DNA of 64,000 nucleotides from Janthinobacterium rivuli (GTDB lineage Bacteria > Pseudomonadota > Gammaproteobacteria > Burkholderiales > Burkholderiaceae_D): contig NZ_WFLJ01000025.1 in NCBI RefSeq assembly GCF_009208735.1, positions 21,008 to 85,007 of the forward strand, in the 5' to 3' direction. The notes beneath the pieces were generated by a model, which was given only the letters and a program-made list of their open reading frames with translations, was not told where the DNA came from and made no database searches. Position 1 is the stretch's first letter. Each line of letters opens with the position of its first letter. Below are positions 41,675 to 50,865 of this stretch, piece by piece. Position numbers and translations under genes: made by a program.

Positions 41675-42595
41675 ATGAAACTCCCCGACCTGAACCTGCT
41701 CGTCGCCCTCGACATCCTGCTCGAGGAAGGCAGCGCCGTGGCCGCCGCGCGGCGCATGAACCTGAGCGCGCCAGCCATGAGCCGCACCCTGGCGCGCATC
41801 CGCGACGCCATCGGCGACCCCGTCTTCGTGCGCTCCGGGCGCGGCCTGGCGCCCACTCCGCGCGCGCTGGAATTGCGCGAGCAGGTGCGCGGCGTGGTGG
41901 AGCAGGCGCACGCCATCTTCACCTCCGGCCGCGAAGTGGACTTGCGCACCCTGGAACGCACCTTCAGCCTGTGCGCCAACGACGTGTTTGTCGGTGCCTA
42001 TGGCGGCAAGCTGCGCGACCTGCTGGCCATCCATGCGCCGCACACAGTGCTGCGCTTCGTGCCCGAAGGCGATGGCGCCACGGAAAACGACGCCCTGCAC
42101 GCGGGCCGCATCGACCTGTACATCAGCGCGCGGCGCGCCTTTGCGCCCGACATCAAGCTGCAGCAGCTGTTTACCAGCGGCTTTGTCGGCATCGCCCGCA
42201 GCGACCACCCGCTCTTCGACGGCCCCATCAACCTCGACAGCTTTACCGAGTACGAACATATCAGCGTCTCGCGGCGCGGCCTGGCACGCGGCCCGTTCGA
42301 CACGGCCCTGGCCGAGCGGGGCTACATGCGCAGAGTGTCCCTGATCAGCCCCAACTTCCAGTCCGCCATCTTCGCCGTGGCCGATTCGCGCCTGCTGCTG
42401 CCGCTGATGCCCACGCCCCTGCTGGCCATCGTCGAGCGGCTGGGCTTGAAGCTGCGCACCTTCCAGCTGCCGATCCCCGTCGACAGCGTGGAAGTCTTCC
42501 AGGCCTGGCACCCGCGCCTCGATCACGACCATGCGCACCGCTGGCTGCGCCGCACGATCAAGGAGCTGTGCGGCAGCGCGCTTCCGGACACCTGA
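41675..42595 (+). CDS. LysR-family transcriptional regulator (pump-linked)
   Basis: 306 residues. The N-terminal winged helix MKLPDLNLLVALDILLEE, VAAARRMNLSAPAMSRTLAR, then FVRSGRGLAPTPRA is the NodD/NahR-like LysR pattern. The effector domain spans about 90-300. It lies 102 bases upstream of, and in the same direction as, an EmrB-EmrA-NodT efflux operon, so it probably controls that operon. The AT-rich stretch at about 42595-42660 is where LysR sites would be expected. Confidence 0.92.
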   Translation: MKLPDLNLLVALDILLEEGSAVAAARRMNLSAPAMSRTLARIRDAIGDPVFVRSGRGLAPTPRALELREQVRGVVEQAHAIFTSGREVDLRTLERTFSLCANDVFVGAYGGKLRDLLAIHAPHTVLRFVPEGDGATENDALHAGRIDLYISARRAFAPDIKLQQLFTSGFVGIARSDHPLFDGPINLDSFTEYEHISVSRRGLARGPFDTALAERGYMRRVSLISPNFQSAIFAVADSRLLLPLMPTPLLAIVERLGLKLRTFQLPIPVDSVEVFQAWHPRLDHDHAHRWLRRTIKELCGSALPDT

Positions 42596-42697
42596 ATCAT
42601 TGCGCCAGACGCAATTCAGACTTCATCAATGATCAATTTTCATAAGATTTAGCGCTACCTATACTGCGTGGACTGATCCTCATCCACGGAGTTCCCT

Positions 42698-44233
42698 GTG
42701 TCTGCTGTACCCCTTCCTGGCGCCGCCCCCGCGGCCGCGCCGCCCGCGCCTCCCATCTTCGGACTGCGCCTGGCCACGGGCTTGGCCGGCGTGCTGCTGG
42801 CCGTGCTGGTGGCCGGCCTGAATGAAAACATCACCAAGGTCGCGCTGGCCGACATCCGCGGCGCCATGGGCATCGCGCGCGACGACGCCAGCTGGCTCGT
42901 CGCCCTGTATGCGGCCGCCTCGGTCTCGGCCATGGCGTTCGCGCCGTGGTGCTCCGTCACCTTTTCGCTGCGCCGGCTGACGGCCGCCGCCATCCTCGTC
43001 TGCATGGCCGCCGGCGTGCTATGCCCGTTCGCGCCGAACCTGTCCGTGCTGATGGTCCTGCGCGTAGTGCAGGGCGCGGCTGGCGGCGCCCTGCCGCCCA
43101 TGCTGATGACTGTGGCGCTGCGCTTCCTGCCGCCGAACATCAAGCTGTATGGCCTGGGCGGCTATGCGCTGAGCGCCACCTTCGGCCCCAGCCTGGGCAC
43201 GCCGCTGGCCGCCTTCTGGACCGAGTACCTGGGCTGGCAATGGGCCTTCTGGCAAGTCGTCCCGGGCAGCATCGTCGCCCTGCTGATGGTGTCCTGGGGC
43301 TTGCCGCAAGACCCGCTGCGCCTTGAGCGCTTGCGCCAGTTCGACTGGCGCGGCCTGCTGCTTGGCCTGCCCGCCATCAGCATGCTGGTGGTGGGATTGC
43401 TGCAGGGCGAACGCCTGGCGTGGTTCGCCTCGCCGCTGATCTGCGTGCTGCTGGGCGGCGGTCTGTTGCTGCTGGTGCTGTTCTTCATCAACGAGTGGTC
43501 GCACCCGCTGCCGTTCTTCAAGCTGCAGCTGCTGTCGCGGCGCAACCTCAGCCATGCCCTGCTGACCCTGGGCGGCGTGCTGTTCGTCTTGCTGGCCGTG
43601 ATCCTGATTCCCTCATCCTACCTGGCGCAGGTGCACGCCTACCGCCCGCTGCAGACGGCGCCCGTGATGCTGATGGTGGCGCTGCCGCAATTGATCGCCC
43701 TGCCGCTGGTGGCCGCCCTGTGCAATATCCGCGCCGTCGACTGCCGCTGGGTGCTGGCCATCGGCCTGGCCCTGTTGGCCCTGTCCTGCGTGCTCGGCGC
43801 GCGCATGTCGCCGGACTGGATCCGCACGCATTTCTACCTGCTGCAAGCGGTGCAGATCTTTGCGCAACCGATGGCCGTGATTCCCTTGCTGCTGCTGGCC
43901 ACCACGGGCCTGGCGCCGCAGGATGGTCCGTTCGCCTCGGCCTGGTTCAACACCATCAAGGGCATGTCGGCCGTCGTCGCCACCGGCGTGCTCGATGCGC
44001 TGATCACGCGCCGCAACCATTTTCATTCGACGGTGCTCAGCGAACGCCTGGGCAACCTGCCTGGCGCCGTGGACGTGCCGGGGCTGGGGTCTGGCCTGAG
44101 TGCGCGCATGCATGCGCAAGTCGTCACCCTGACCTCGTCCGATCTGTACCTCATTGTCGCCGCCATCGCGCTGGCCATGATTGTGATCATTCCCATCCTG
44201 CCGACGCGCGTCTATCCGCCGCGCGCCGCCTGA
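42698..44233 (+). CDS. DHA2-family MFS transporter (EmrB type) of a tripartite pump
   Basis: 511 residues with GTG start at 42698 preceded by ACGGAG. About 14 membrane segments. It has GLNENITKVALADIRGAMG in TM1 and LVALYAAASVSAMAFAPW. Motif A is weaker than usual: the TM2-3 loop reads SVTFSLRRLTAAA rather than GxLADRxGxR, which is typical of a subgroup of EmrB proteins. It is followed at 26 bases by the adaptor gene and then a NodT channel, giving a complete exporter across both membranes. Confidence 0.88.
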   Translation: MSAVPLPGAAPAAAPPAPPIFGLRLATGLAGVLLAVLVAGLNENITKVALADIRGAMGIARDDASWLVALYAAASVSAMAFAPWCSVTFSLRRLTAAAILVCMAAGVLCPFAPNLSVLMVLRVVQGAAGGALPPMLMTVALRFLPPNIKLYGLGGYALSATFGPSLGTPLAAFWTEYLGWQWAFWQVVPGSIVALLMVSWGLPQDPLRLERLRQFDWRGLLLGLPAISMLVVGLLQGERLAWFASPLICVLLGGGLLLLVLFFINEWSHPLPFFKLQLLSRRNLSHALLTLGGVLFVLLAVILIPSSYLAQVHAYRPLQTAPVMLMVALPQLIALPLVAALCNIRAVDCRWVLAIGLALLALSCVLGARMSPDWIRTHFYLLQAVQIFAQPMAVIPLLLLATTGLAPQDGPFASAWFNTIKGMSAVVATGVLDALITRRNHFHSTVLSERLGNLPGAVDVPGLGSGLSARMHAQVVTLTSSDLYLIVAAIALAMIVIIPILPTRVYPPRAA

Positions 44234-44259
44234 CTTTTATTTCTAGAAAGAGCTTCACC

Positions 44260-45330
44260 ATGCAAAAACCCATACTGCGCTCGCGCGCCTTTCTTCTCGG
44301 CCCGGCCCTGCTGGCCTGCGCCCTCGCCTTTTGTGCCTGGCAACTGCTATTCGCCCGTGGCGACGAACAAAGCACCGACGACGCCTTCGTCAGCGCCGAC
44401 TACACCGTGCTCTCCCCCAAGGTGGGCGGCATCGTGCGGGAAGTGCTGGTGGAAGACAACCAGACTGTCAAGGCGGGTCAGCTGCTGGCGCGCATCGACG
44501 ACCGCGACTACGAGGCCGCCGCCGCCTCGGCCCGCGCCGAGGTCGCCGGCGCCGAGGCGCAACTGGCGAATGCCCGCGCCACCTTGCAGCGCCAGCAATC
44601 GGTGATCGAACAAGCCACGACCCTGGTCGACGCCAACCAGGCGGAAGACAAACTGGCGCAGCAGGAACTGGCCCGCTCGCAGCACCTGGCTGGCCAGGGC
44701 GCGGGCAGCGTGCAAAACGCGCAGCAGGCACAGTCGCGCTTCGACGTGAGCCGCGCGCGCCTGGCGCAGAACCGCGCCGCCCTCGTCGCCACCCGCAAGC
44801 AGACGGACATTCAGCAGGCGCAGCAAGGCGCGGCCGAAGCGGCCCTGCTGCGCGCCCGCGCCAGCCTGCAACGGGCCGAACTGGATCTGTCGCATACGCA
44901 GCTGCGCGCCCCCATCGACGGCATCGTCGGACGCCGCGCCGTGCGCGTCGGCGCCCTGGTGGCGCCCGGCGCCAGCCTGATGGCCGTGGTGCCCCTGAAC
45001 CGCAGCTTCGTCGTCGCCAACCTGCAGGAAACCCAGTTGACGCACGTGCGCCAGGGCCAGCGCGCCAGCATCGCCGTCGACGCCTATCCTGACGTGCTCC
45101 TGCGCGGCACGGTGCACAGCATCGCGCCCGCCACGGGCGTGACGTTCGCCGCCATCGCGCCGGAAAACGCCACCGGCAACTTCACCAAGGTGGTGCAGCG
45201 CATCCCCGTCAGGATCGCGCTCGATCCCGGCCAGGATGCCGAACATCACCTGCGCGTGGGCATGTCGGCCGAAGTGCGCATCGATACGGCCATGCGTCGT
45301 CAAGAATTGAAGCAGGTGAGCGCGCGATGA
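44260..45330 (+). CDS. HlyD/EmrA-type membrane-fusion protein
   Basis: 356 residues from ATG 44260 behind AGAAAGAG. One N-terminal membrane segment (about 12-32) anchors it. Then come the first lipoyl half (SPKVGGIVREVLVEDNQTVKAG), an alpha-hairpin (about 90-210, ANARATLQRQQSVIEQATTL), the second half (LSHTQLRAPIDGIVGRRAV) and a C-terminal beta-barrel. It couples the EmrB-like pump to the NodT-like channel. Its stop overlaps the channel start by 4 bases. Confidence 0.92.
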   Translation: MQKPILRSRAFLLGPALLACALAFCAWQLLFARGDEQSTDDAFVSADYTVLSPKVGGIVREVLVEDNQTVKAGQLLARIDDRDYEAAAASARAEVAGAEAQLANARATLQRQQSVIEQATTLVDANQAEDKLAQQELARSQHLAGQGAGSVQNAQQAQSRFDVSRARLAQNRAALVATRKQTDIQQAQQGAAEAALLRARASLQRAELDLSHTQLRAPIDGIVGRRAVRVGALVAPGASLMAVVPLNRSFVVANLQETQLTHVRQGQRASIAVDAYPDVLLRGTVHSIAPATGVTFAAIAPENATGNFTKVVQRIPVRIALDPGQDAEHHLRVGMSAEVRIDTAMRRQELKQVSAR

Positions 45331-46766
45331 AAGCACTGATACTCTTTACGGCCCTGGGCCTGGCCGGCTGCGCCAGCGTCGGCAACGATTTCCAGCGTCC
45401 GCACCATGATCTGGCACAGCAATGGCGCCAGGCGGAGCATGCCAGTTTCGCCGCCAGCCAGGATGGCGCCATCGAGCAGCGCTGGTGGGACAGCTTTGGC
45501 GACGCCACCCTGTCGTCCTTGCTGCAGCGCGCCGCCGGCGCCAACCTCGACGTGCTGGCGGCAGGCAGCCGGCTGGAACAGAGCCGCGCCGCGCGCGGCG
45601 TGGCCGGCGCCGCGCAAGGCCCGTCCCTGGGCGCGAATGGCGGCTATGGCCGCGCGCGCAACAGCGAACAAGGCTTGAGCGACCCGTCGCGCCACAACGG
45701 CCAGTCCGCCTACAACCTGTGGCAAGGCAATCTCGATGCGGCCTGGGAGCTGGACTTGTGGGGCCGCGTGCGGCGCGACGTGGAAGCGGCCGACGCGCGC
45801 GTCGACGCGGCCGTGGAAACGCAGCGCGGCGTGCTGCTGGCCGTGCTGGCCGAGACGGCGCGCGACTACATCGAGCTGCGCGGCGCGCAGCAGACCCTGG
45901 CCATCACGCAGCAACTGCTCGATATCGCCCGCCATACGCTGGAACTGACGCGCATCCGCCTGCGTGAAGGCGCGGCGACGCAACTCGACGAGGCCGAGGC
46001 GGCGGCCCACGTGGCCACCATCGAGGCGCGCCTGCCGCCGCTGCAGCAGCGCGAAGCGCGCCTGGGCAATGCCCTCGCCCTCCTGCTGGCGCTGCCGCCA
46101 CAGTCCCTGCAGGCGGAACTGGCGGCGGGCAAGGCCATTCCCGCCGTGGCCATGCAGGTGCAGCTGGGCGTGCCGAGCAGCCTGGCCGAACGGCGTCCCG
46201 ACATCCGCCGCGCCGAAGCGCAGCTGCACGCGGCCACGGCCGCCATCGGCGTGGCGCAAGGCGATTTTTATCCGCGCATCACGCTCTCGGGCAGCGTCGG
46301 CCTGCAGGCGATGCAGCTGTCCGATATCGGCTGGGACGCCAAACGCTTCGCCTTCGGTCCCGGCTTCAGCGTGCCCCTGTTCGATGGCGGCCGCCTGCGC
46401 GGCAAGCTGCAATTGCGCGAGGCGCAGCAGCAGGAAGCGGCCATCGCCTACCGCCAGACGGTGCTGGCCGCCTGGCACGAGGTGGAAGATGCGTTATCGA
46501 GCTACCAGGCCAACGCCCGCCGCCAGGCCAGCCTCGATGCAGCCGTCAGACAGGGACGCCGGGCGCTGAGCAGCGCTGAACTGCAGTACCGCCAGGGCGG
46601 CACGGACCTGATCAACGTGCTGCATGTGCAAAACACCTTATTGAACAACGAAGCGGCGCTGGTCGACAGCCGCGCCACCGCCTCGCTGTCGCTGGTCCAG
46701 GTCTACAAGGCGCTGGGCGGCGGCTGGCAAGCCTTTTCAACCCCATCGCAAGGAAGCACGCCATGA
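45327..46766 (+). CDS. NodT-family outer-membrane efflux channel lipoprotein
   Basis: 479 residues with lipobox GLAGC (Cys15). Two OEP repeats: WWDSFGDATLSSLLQRAAGANLD to LDAAWELDLWGRVRRDVEAA, and LAERRPDIRRAEAQLHAATA to FSVPLFDGGRLRGKLQ. The signatures NLDAAWELDLWGR and RRPDIRRAEAQL are typical of the NodT/TolC-like family. It forms the trimeric exit duct for the preceding pump genes. Confidence 0.94.
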   Translation: MKALILFTALGLAGCASVGNDFQRPHHDLAQQWRQAEHASFAASQDGAIEQRWWDSFGDATLSSLLQRAAGANLDVLAAGSRLEQSRAARGVAGAAQGPSLGANGGYGRARNSEQGLSDPSRHNGQSAYNLWQGNLDAAWELDLWGRVRRDVEAADARVDAAVETQRGVLLAVLAETARDYIELRGAQQTLAITQQLLDIARHTLELTRIRLREGAATQLDEAEAAAHVATIEARLPPLQQREARLGNALALLLALPPQSLQAELAAGKAIPAVAMQVQLGVPSSLAERRPDIRRAEAQLHAATAAIGVAQGDFYPRITLSGSVGLQAMQLSDIGWDAKRFAFGPGFSVPLFDGGRLRGKLQLREAQQQEAAIAYRQTVLAAWHEVEDALSSYQANARRQASLDAAVRQGRRALSSAELQYRQGGTDLINVLHVQNTLLNNEAALVDSRATASLSLVQVYKALGGGWQAFSTPSQGSTP

Positions 46767-47197
46767 AACCGAATCCCGCACATTTTTCCATCCACGACGT
46801 CAGCGACTTTCCCATCGTGCGCTTTCGCCCTGAAACGGCCGTCACCGGCTATGCCCCGCTGTGGGAAAACGACATGGACGCCCTGCTGCGCCATGGCGTA
46901 CCGTTCGTCATGCTGTTCGAAGAGGAACGCGGCGATGAAGCGCACATCGACCGCAAGCGCCGCGGCCTGTGGCTCAAGCATAACAAGGTGGCGCTGGCCG
47001 CCCTGTGCCGGGGCCTGGTATCGGTCGAGGAGGATGCGGAACAGCGCGCGCGCCTGCAGGCAATGGCGGCCGGCGCCATGAAAGCCTTCGGCATCCTGCA
47101 GGAAGTGGCCGCCACGCGCGAACAGGCCGAGGCCCTGATGGTCTGGCTGCTGGGCAGCGGCCAGATGGCGCGGCCGCGCGCGGCGGACGTGTGGTGA
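46763..47197 (+). CDS. Small unknown protein at the end of the efflux operon
   Basis: 144 residues; ATG overlaps the NodT stop (ATGA), so it is translated with the pump. It is soluble, with no signal peptide or membrane segment. It contains HDVSDFPIVRFRPETAVTGY, LLRHGVPFVMLFEEERGDEA, HIDRKRRGLWLKHNKVALA and a C-terminal helix with EQAEALMVWLLGSG. I do not recognise a family by sequence. Coupling suggests a role in pump substrate handling or regulation, but this is inference. Confidence 0.75.
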   Translation: MKPNPAHFSIHDVSDFPIVRFRPETAVTGYAPLWENDMDALLRHGVPFVMLFEEERGDEAHIDRKRRGLWLKHNKVALAALCRGLVSVEEDAEQRARLQAMAAGAMKAFGILQEVAATREQAEALMVWLLGSGQMARPRAADVW

Positions 47198-47245
47198 GTG
47201 CGGCGGCCGGCAGCACGCCATCGCCCCGGCGGGACGCCGCGGTGC

Positions 47246-47479
47246 TTACGGCGCCGCGTCCTCGGTGGCGATCCGCTGCGTCGGCGCCAGCACGCTCTCT
47301 GCCGACAGGGCGCGCGCATGGCCCGCCTGCGGCAGCTGTTGCGCCACGGCCGGGTACTGCGAGGCCGCATCGCCGACGGCGGACAGCACCTGCATCGGCG
47401 TGGCCAGCGCCAGCGCTCCCGCGCCCATTTTTTTCAGCGCGATGCGGCGCGCCACGCTGGCGGCGATCATGCGGCGCAT
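47246..47479 (-). CDS. Short Tat-signal-like protein behind hmuS
   Basis: 77 residues from ATG 47479, preceded by a perfect AGGAGG inside the hmuS 3' end; it overlaps hmuS by 13 bases. The N-terminus ARRIALKKMGAGALALATP has a twin-arginine and hydrophobic stretch resembling a Tat signal. The remainder (SQYPAVAQQLPQAGHARALSA) has no recognised domain and is very short. The excellent ribosome-binding site argues it is real and co-regulated by iron. It may be a truncated remnant of a Tat-exported protein or a small heme-uptake accessory. Confidence 0.6.
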   Translation of the reverse strand: MRRMIAASVARRIALKKMGAGALALATPMQVLSAVGDAASQYPAVAQQLPQAGHARALSAESVLAPTQRIATEDAAP

Positions 47480-48561
47480 AGCTCGCCCTCCTGCGCCACG
47501 CGCTCGACGATGTGGCGCCATTCGCACAGCTCATGCACGCCCGGCTTGCGTTCGCCGAAGAACATGACGATGTTGTCGCCCCTGGCGTCGAACAGTTCCA
47601 CGGACGTCACCAGGCCGTCGACGGTCGGCTTTTTCACCACCCAGGCGCTGGCGATATGGTCTTCGCGCAAATGCAGGTTGAAGCGCGTGTCGAGGACATT
47701 GATCCATGGCCCCATCACGGCGATCTTGTGCACGGGGCCGGAATGGATCTGGATCATGCCGGCATTGCCGACGAAGGCCATGATGGACACCTTTTCGAGG
47801 GCGGCGCTATTGAGCAGGTCCAGCACGCACGATGGGTCGAGCCGCTGCACGAAGCGCGCCTCGGCCAGGCGCAGCCCCTGCAGGCGCGAGACCGCGTATT
47901 TTTTCAGCACGGTGAAAAAATCATGCGTGTCGCGCAAGTCGGCCCAGGCGGCGCGAAAGCCGGCCACGTCGATCTGCGCGTCGGGCAGTTCGGCCGGCCG
48001 CGGCGCCGGCGCCGTCACGCTGATGCCGGCCGCCTGGTTCGCGTCGGCAAAATGCGCCACCAGCGCATCGTAGGCGGCGATGTCGCTGTGCGGCGTGAGG
48101 AAAATCTTGTGCACGGCATGGCCGGCCGCATCGAAAAACTGCAGGCTGCGCCGCACTTCCTTCTCACCCATCTCCCGAACGGCAAAGCCATGCGCCCAGT
48201 GGCGGTAAAACATGCGCAGGTCGATGTCGCCACCGAGCACCAGGCCCACGTGGTTGTTGTGGCTGGCCTTGCGGTAGACGCCCGTCTTTTCATGCACGCA
48301 CGAGGCGTTGCGCGTCAGCGCCATGACTTCGCCCAGCGGCTCCAGCGCCTGGACGATGGCGGGCCAGTCGGCCTGCAGGCGCTCGGCGCCCAGCAAGGTG
48401 CCATTGGCCAGCGACAAGCCCGCATGCGCGGCGATCAGCTCGCCTTCGGCCATGCCCAGTTCCTCGGCGATGTCGCGGTGGCGGGCTTTTTTCTCGCGGC
48501 GCAGGCGGGCAAATTCGCTGGCGACCAGCTCGGTGTTGCAAACAGGGGGCATGCTCGTCAC
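47467..48561 (-). CDS. hmuS: Hemin-degrading/transport factor HmuS
   Basis: 364 residues with GTG start at 48561 behind AAAGGAG (MTSMPPV...). It has the two-domain ChuS/HemS layout: an N-terminal winged-helix-like segment with REKKARHRDIAEELGMAEGE, domain 1 with NASCVHEKTGVYRKASHNNH and GGDIDLRMFYRHWAHGFAV, and domain 2 with HSGPVHKIAVMGPWINVLD and FNLHLREDHIASAWVVKKPT. It binds cytoplasmic heme and in some bacteria degrades it to release iron. A Fur-type box lies 70 bases upstream. No heme receptor or ABC transporter is in the window. Confidence 0.92.
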   Translation of the reverse strand: MTSMPPVCNTELVASEFARLRREKKARHRDIAEELGMAEGELIAAHAGLSLANGTLLGAERLQADWPAIVQALEPLGEVMALTRNASCVHEKTGVYRKASHNNHVGLVLGGDIDLRMFYRHWAHGFAVREMGEKEVRRSLQFFDAAGHAVHKIFLTPHSDIAAYDALVAHFADANQAAGISVTAPAPRPAELPDAQIDVAGFRAAWADLRDTHDFFTVLKKYAVSRLQGLRLAEARFVQRLDPSCVLDLLNSAALEKVSIMAFVGNAGMIQIHSGPVHKIAVMGPWINVLDTRFNLHLREDHIASAWVVKKPTVDGLVTSVELFDARGDNIVMFFGERKPGVHELCEWRHIVERVAQEGELCAA

Positions 48562-48630
48562 GGTGTCTCCTTTCAAGGCGAACACTGGCTGGCATGGGCT
48601 GGCTGGTGGTGGGGAATCTTGAATTCAATT

Positions 48631-48649
48631 ATAAATGAGAATCATTCGC
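48631..48649 (-). promoter_or_regulatory. Fur box upstream of hmuS
   Basis: ATAAATGAGAATCATTCGC matches the 19-base Fur consensus at 13 positions, including the central TGA-x-AATCATT. It lies 70 bases ahead of the hmuS GTG, in the expected operator position. Iron repression of hmuS and the small gene behind it follows. Confidence 0.8.
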
Positions 48650-48684
48650 AATCAAGGCTTATTTGCGTGAAAAGAATAGCGCGC

Positions 48685-48721
48685 AAAAAAAAGCGCCGCG
48701 ACAGGAAACCCGTCGCGGCGC
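48685..48721 (-). terminator. Intrinsic terminator of the EamA exporter gene
   Basis: Read on the minus strand: GCGCCGCGAC, a 9-base loop, GTCGCGGCGC, then eight T. It lies 45 bases past the exporter stop and so also separates that gene from the hmuS promoter. Confidence 0.88.
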
Positions 48722-48765
48722 AAAGGAGACCGATCGGTATTGCCGATCAGTTCAGGAAAAAAAGG

Positions 48766-49677
48766 TCAGGCGCTGGCCTGCGCTCCCGGCATGACGGCCG
48801 CTTCCGCCGCCTGCTTCGGGCTGGAGCGCTGCGCCAGCAGGATCACGGCGGCCAGCACCATGGCGCCGCCCAGCAATTGCGTGCCGCTGACGGATTCCTT
48901 CAGCAGGGTCACGCCGAACGCCATCGTGATGACGGGTTCGAATGTGGAAATGATGGAGGCCTTGGCCGCGCCGATCTGCGCCACGCCGGCAAAGAAGGCG
49001 GCAATGGCGATGGCCGTCGAAAACAGGGCGATGGCGCTGACGGCCAGCCAGCCCGTCGCCGTGCCCGGCAAGGACACGCCTTGCCACAAGGCAATCGCGC
49101 TGTTCGACAGGCCGGCTGTGCCCAGGATCACCACGCAGGCGGCCAATGGGTGAATATTCTCGCGGCTTTTCGACAGGCTGTTGCCAAACAGGATGTACAC
49201 GGCGTACACGCCGGCGGCCATCAAGGCCAGCGCGATGCCGATGGGCTGGCCCTGCAACTTGCCGCCCAGGGTGATGGCCATGCCGGCAATCGCCAGCGCC
49301 ATCAGCACCAGCATGCGCCGGTCCAGCTTTTCCCAGCCCAGCGCCAGCGCGAGGATGGTGACCAGCACGGGATACACATACAGCAGCATGCCGCACAGGC
49401 CGCTGCTGGCATACATCAAGGCATTGAAATAGCCTTGCGACTGGGCCGTGTACATCAGGCCCATCAGCATGTAGCCGGCCAGCAGGCGGCCGCGCGGCAA
49501 GCGCCAGCCACCGAGCCACACGAGCGGCAGCAACAGCATGGCGGCGATGACGAAACGCAAAGCCAGCATGGTCGACGGGTTGACCCCGGACGCATAGGCC
49601 GCCTTGGCAAACACTGCGGAACTGCCGAAACCGGCGGCCGACAGCAACACCAGCGCAACGGCGCGGCGATCAGACAT
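48766..49677 (-). CDS. EamA/DMT-family transporter
   Basis: 303 residues from ATG 49677 with AAAGAGG upstream. Ten membrane segments in two EamA repeats: SAAGFGSSAVFAKAAYASGV near the N-terminus, and the second repeat starting around IGIALALMAAGVYAVYILFG. Members export amino acids or other metabolites, or take up drugs; the substrate cannot be told. It is divergent from a LysR regulator that may control it. Confidence 0.88.
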   Translation of the reverse strand: MSDRRAVALVLLSAAGFGSSAVFAKAAYASGVNPSTMLALRFVIAAMLLLPLVWLGGWRLPRGRLLAGYMLMGLMYTAQSQGYFNALMYASSGLCGMLLYVYPVLVTILALALGWEKLDRRMLVLMALAIAGMAITLGGKLQGQPIGIALALMAAGVYAVYILFGNSLSKSRENIHPLAACVVILGTAGLSNSAIALWQGVSLPGTATGWLAVSAIALFSTAIAIAAFFAGVAQIGAAKASIISTFEPVITMAFGVTLLKESVSGTQLLGGAMVLAAVILLAQRSSPKQAAEAAVMPGAQASA

Positions 49678-49920
49678 GACTAAACCTCTTTGAGTACACC
49701 TGGGCAAACCCGCTGCGTATCGCGACGGTTTTCCCAGGCGTTGTAAATATTAATGCCAAGCAAGGCTGGAAGGTGATGCGTGCGTGAAATGCATGCGTGA
49801 ATCCTATTGCGGGTCACTTCTCGCAGTGACGGCATCATATTCGCTTGCGCAAAATGAAACAAACCAATATTCTTCACGGATAGGCCGAATATTACTGAGG
49901 CTCAATCTCCTGAGAGTGCC

Positions 49921-50865
49921 ATGTCACGTCCCTTGCCCCCGCTCGCCGCCCTGCACGCCTTCGAGGCGGCCGCCCGCCATGAAGGCTTCCAGCGCGCGGG
50001 CGAAGAATTGCACGTGTCGGCCGGCGCCATCGGTCACCACGTGAAACAGCTGGAAGCGTGGCTGGGCATCGTGCTGTTCCAGCGCCTGCCGCGCGGCGTG
50101 GTGCTGACCAATGCCGGTCAGCGCTATGCGGCTTCGCTGGGGCCGATACTCAACCAGCTGGCCGACGTGTCCGAGCAGGCGCGGCGCCAGGGCGACGACA
50201 AGGTGGTGACGGTGACGGCCACCAGCTCGCTCGTCTCGCGCTGGCTGATGCCGCGCCTGGGCCGGCTGCGCGACCGCTACCCGCAGATCGAGCTGCGCGT
50301 GCTGGCGTCGATGCACCCGGTCGACCTGGCGCGCGATGGCGTGGACGTGGCCATCCGCCTGGGACCGGGCCGCTATCCGGGCCTGAAGGTCGATTTATTG
50401 ATGGAAGAATGGTTTTCCGCCGTCTGCAGCCCCGGCTTCCGCGCCAACGCGGCCAGCCTGCGCCAGCCCGCCGACCTGCTGCGCTATCCGCTGCTGCACG
50501 ACGAACCGGAAGTGCACCTGCCCGGCGAAATCGACTGGACGCGCTGGCTGCATAGTTGCGGCGTGCATTACAGCGGCAATAGCGGCAACAGCGGCGCGCG
50601 CTTTTCGCACACGTATCTGTGCCTGGACGCGGCCGCCAGCGGCCAGGGCGTGGCCATCGCCGCCAGCCCCCTGATCGGCGACGACCTGCGCTCGGGCCGC
50701 CTGGTGCGCGTGTTCGAACACGCTGTGCGCGGCCCCCACTGTTATTATCTGCTGCGCTCGCCCCAGGCGGAAACGCGGCCCCTCGTGCATGCGTTCTGCG
50801 AATGGCTGATCGCCGAGGCCCGCGCCGACCAGGAAACCGTCTGGCCCACCGTGGAGAGCGCATGA
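49921..50865 (+). CDS. LysR-family regulator, GcvA-like
   Basis: 314 residues. N-terminal MSRPLPPLAALHAFEAAARH, FQRAGEELHVSAGAIGHHVK and FQRLPRGVVLTNAGQRYAA are very typical of the GcvA/AmpR subgroup. The effector domain runs to about 300. It is divergent from the EamA exporter, with 243 bases between, and overlaps a small unknown gene by 4 bases. Control of either neighbour is plausible. Confidence 0.92.
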   Translation: MSRPLPPLAALHAFEAAARHEGFQRAGEELHVSAGAIGHHVKQLEAWLGIVLFQRLPRGVVLTNAGQRYAASLGPILNQLADVSEQARRQGDDKVVTVTATSSLVSRWLMPRLGRLRDRYPQIELRVLASMHPVDLARDGVDVAIRLGPGRYPGLKVDLLMEEWFSAVCSPGFRANAASLRQPADLLRYPLLHDEPEVHLPGEIDWTRWLHSCGVHYSGNSGNSGARFSHTYLCLDAAASGQGVAIAASPLIGDDLRSGRLVRVFEHAVRGPHCYYLLRSPQAETRPLVHAFCEWLIAEARADQETVWPTVESA

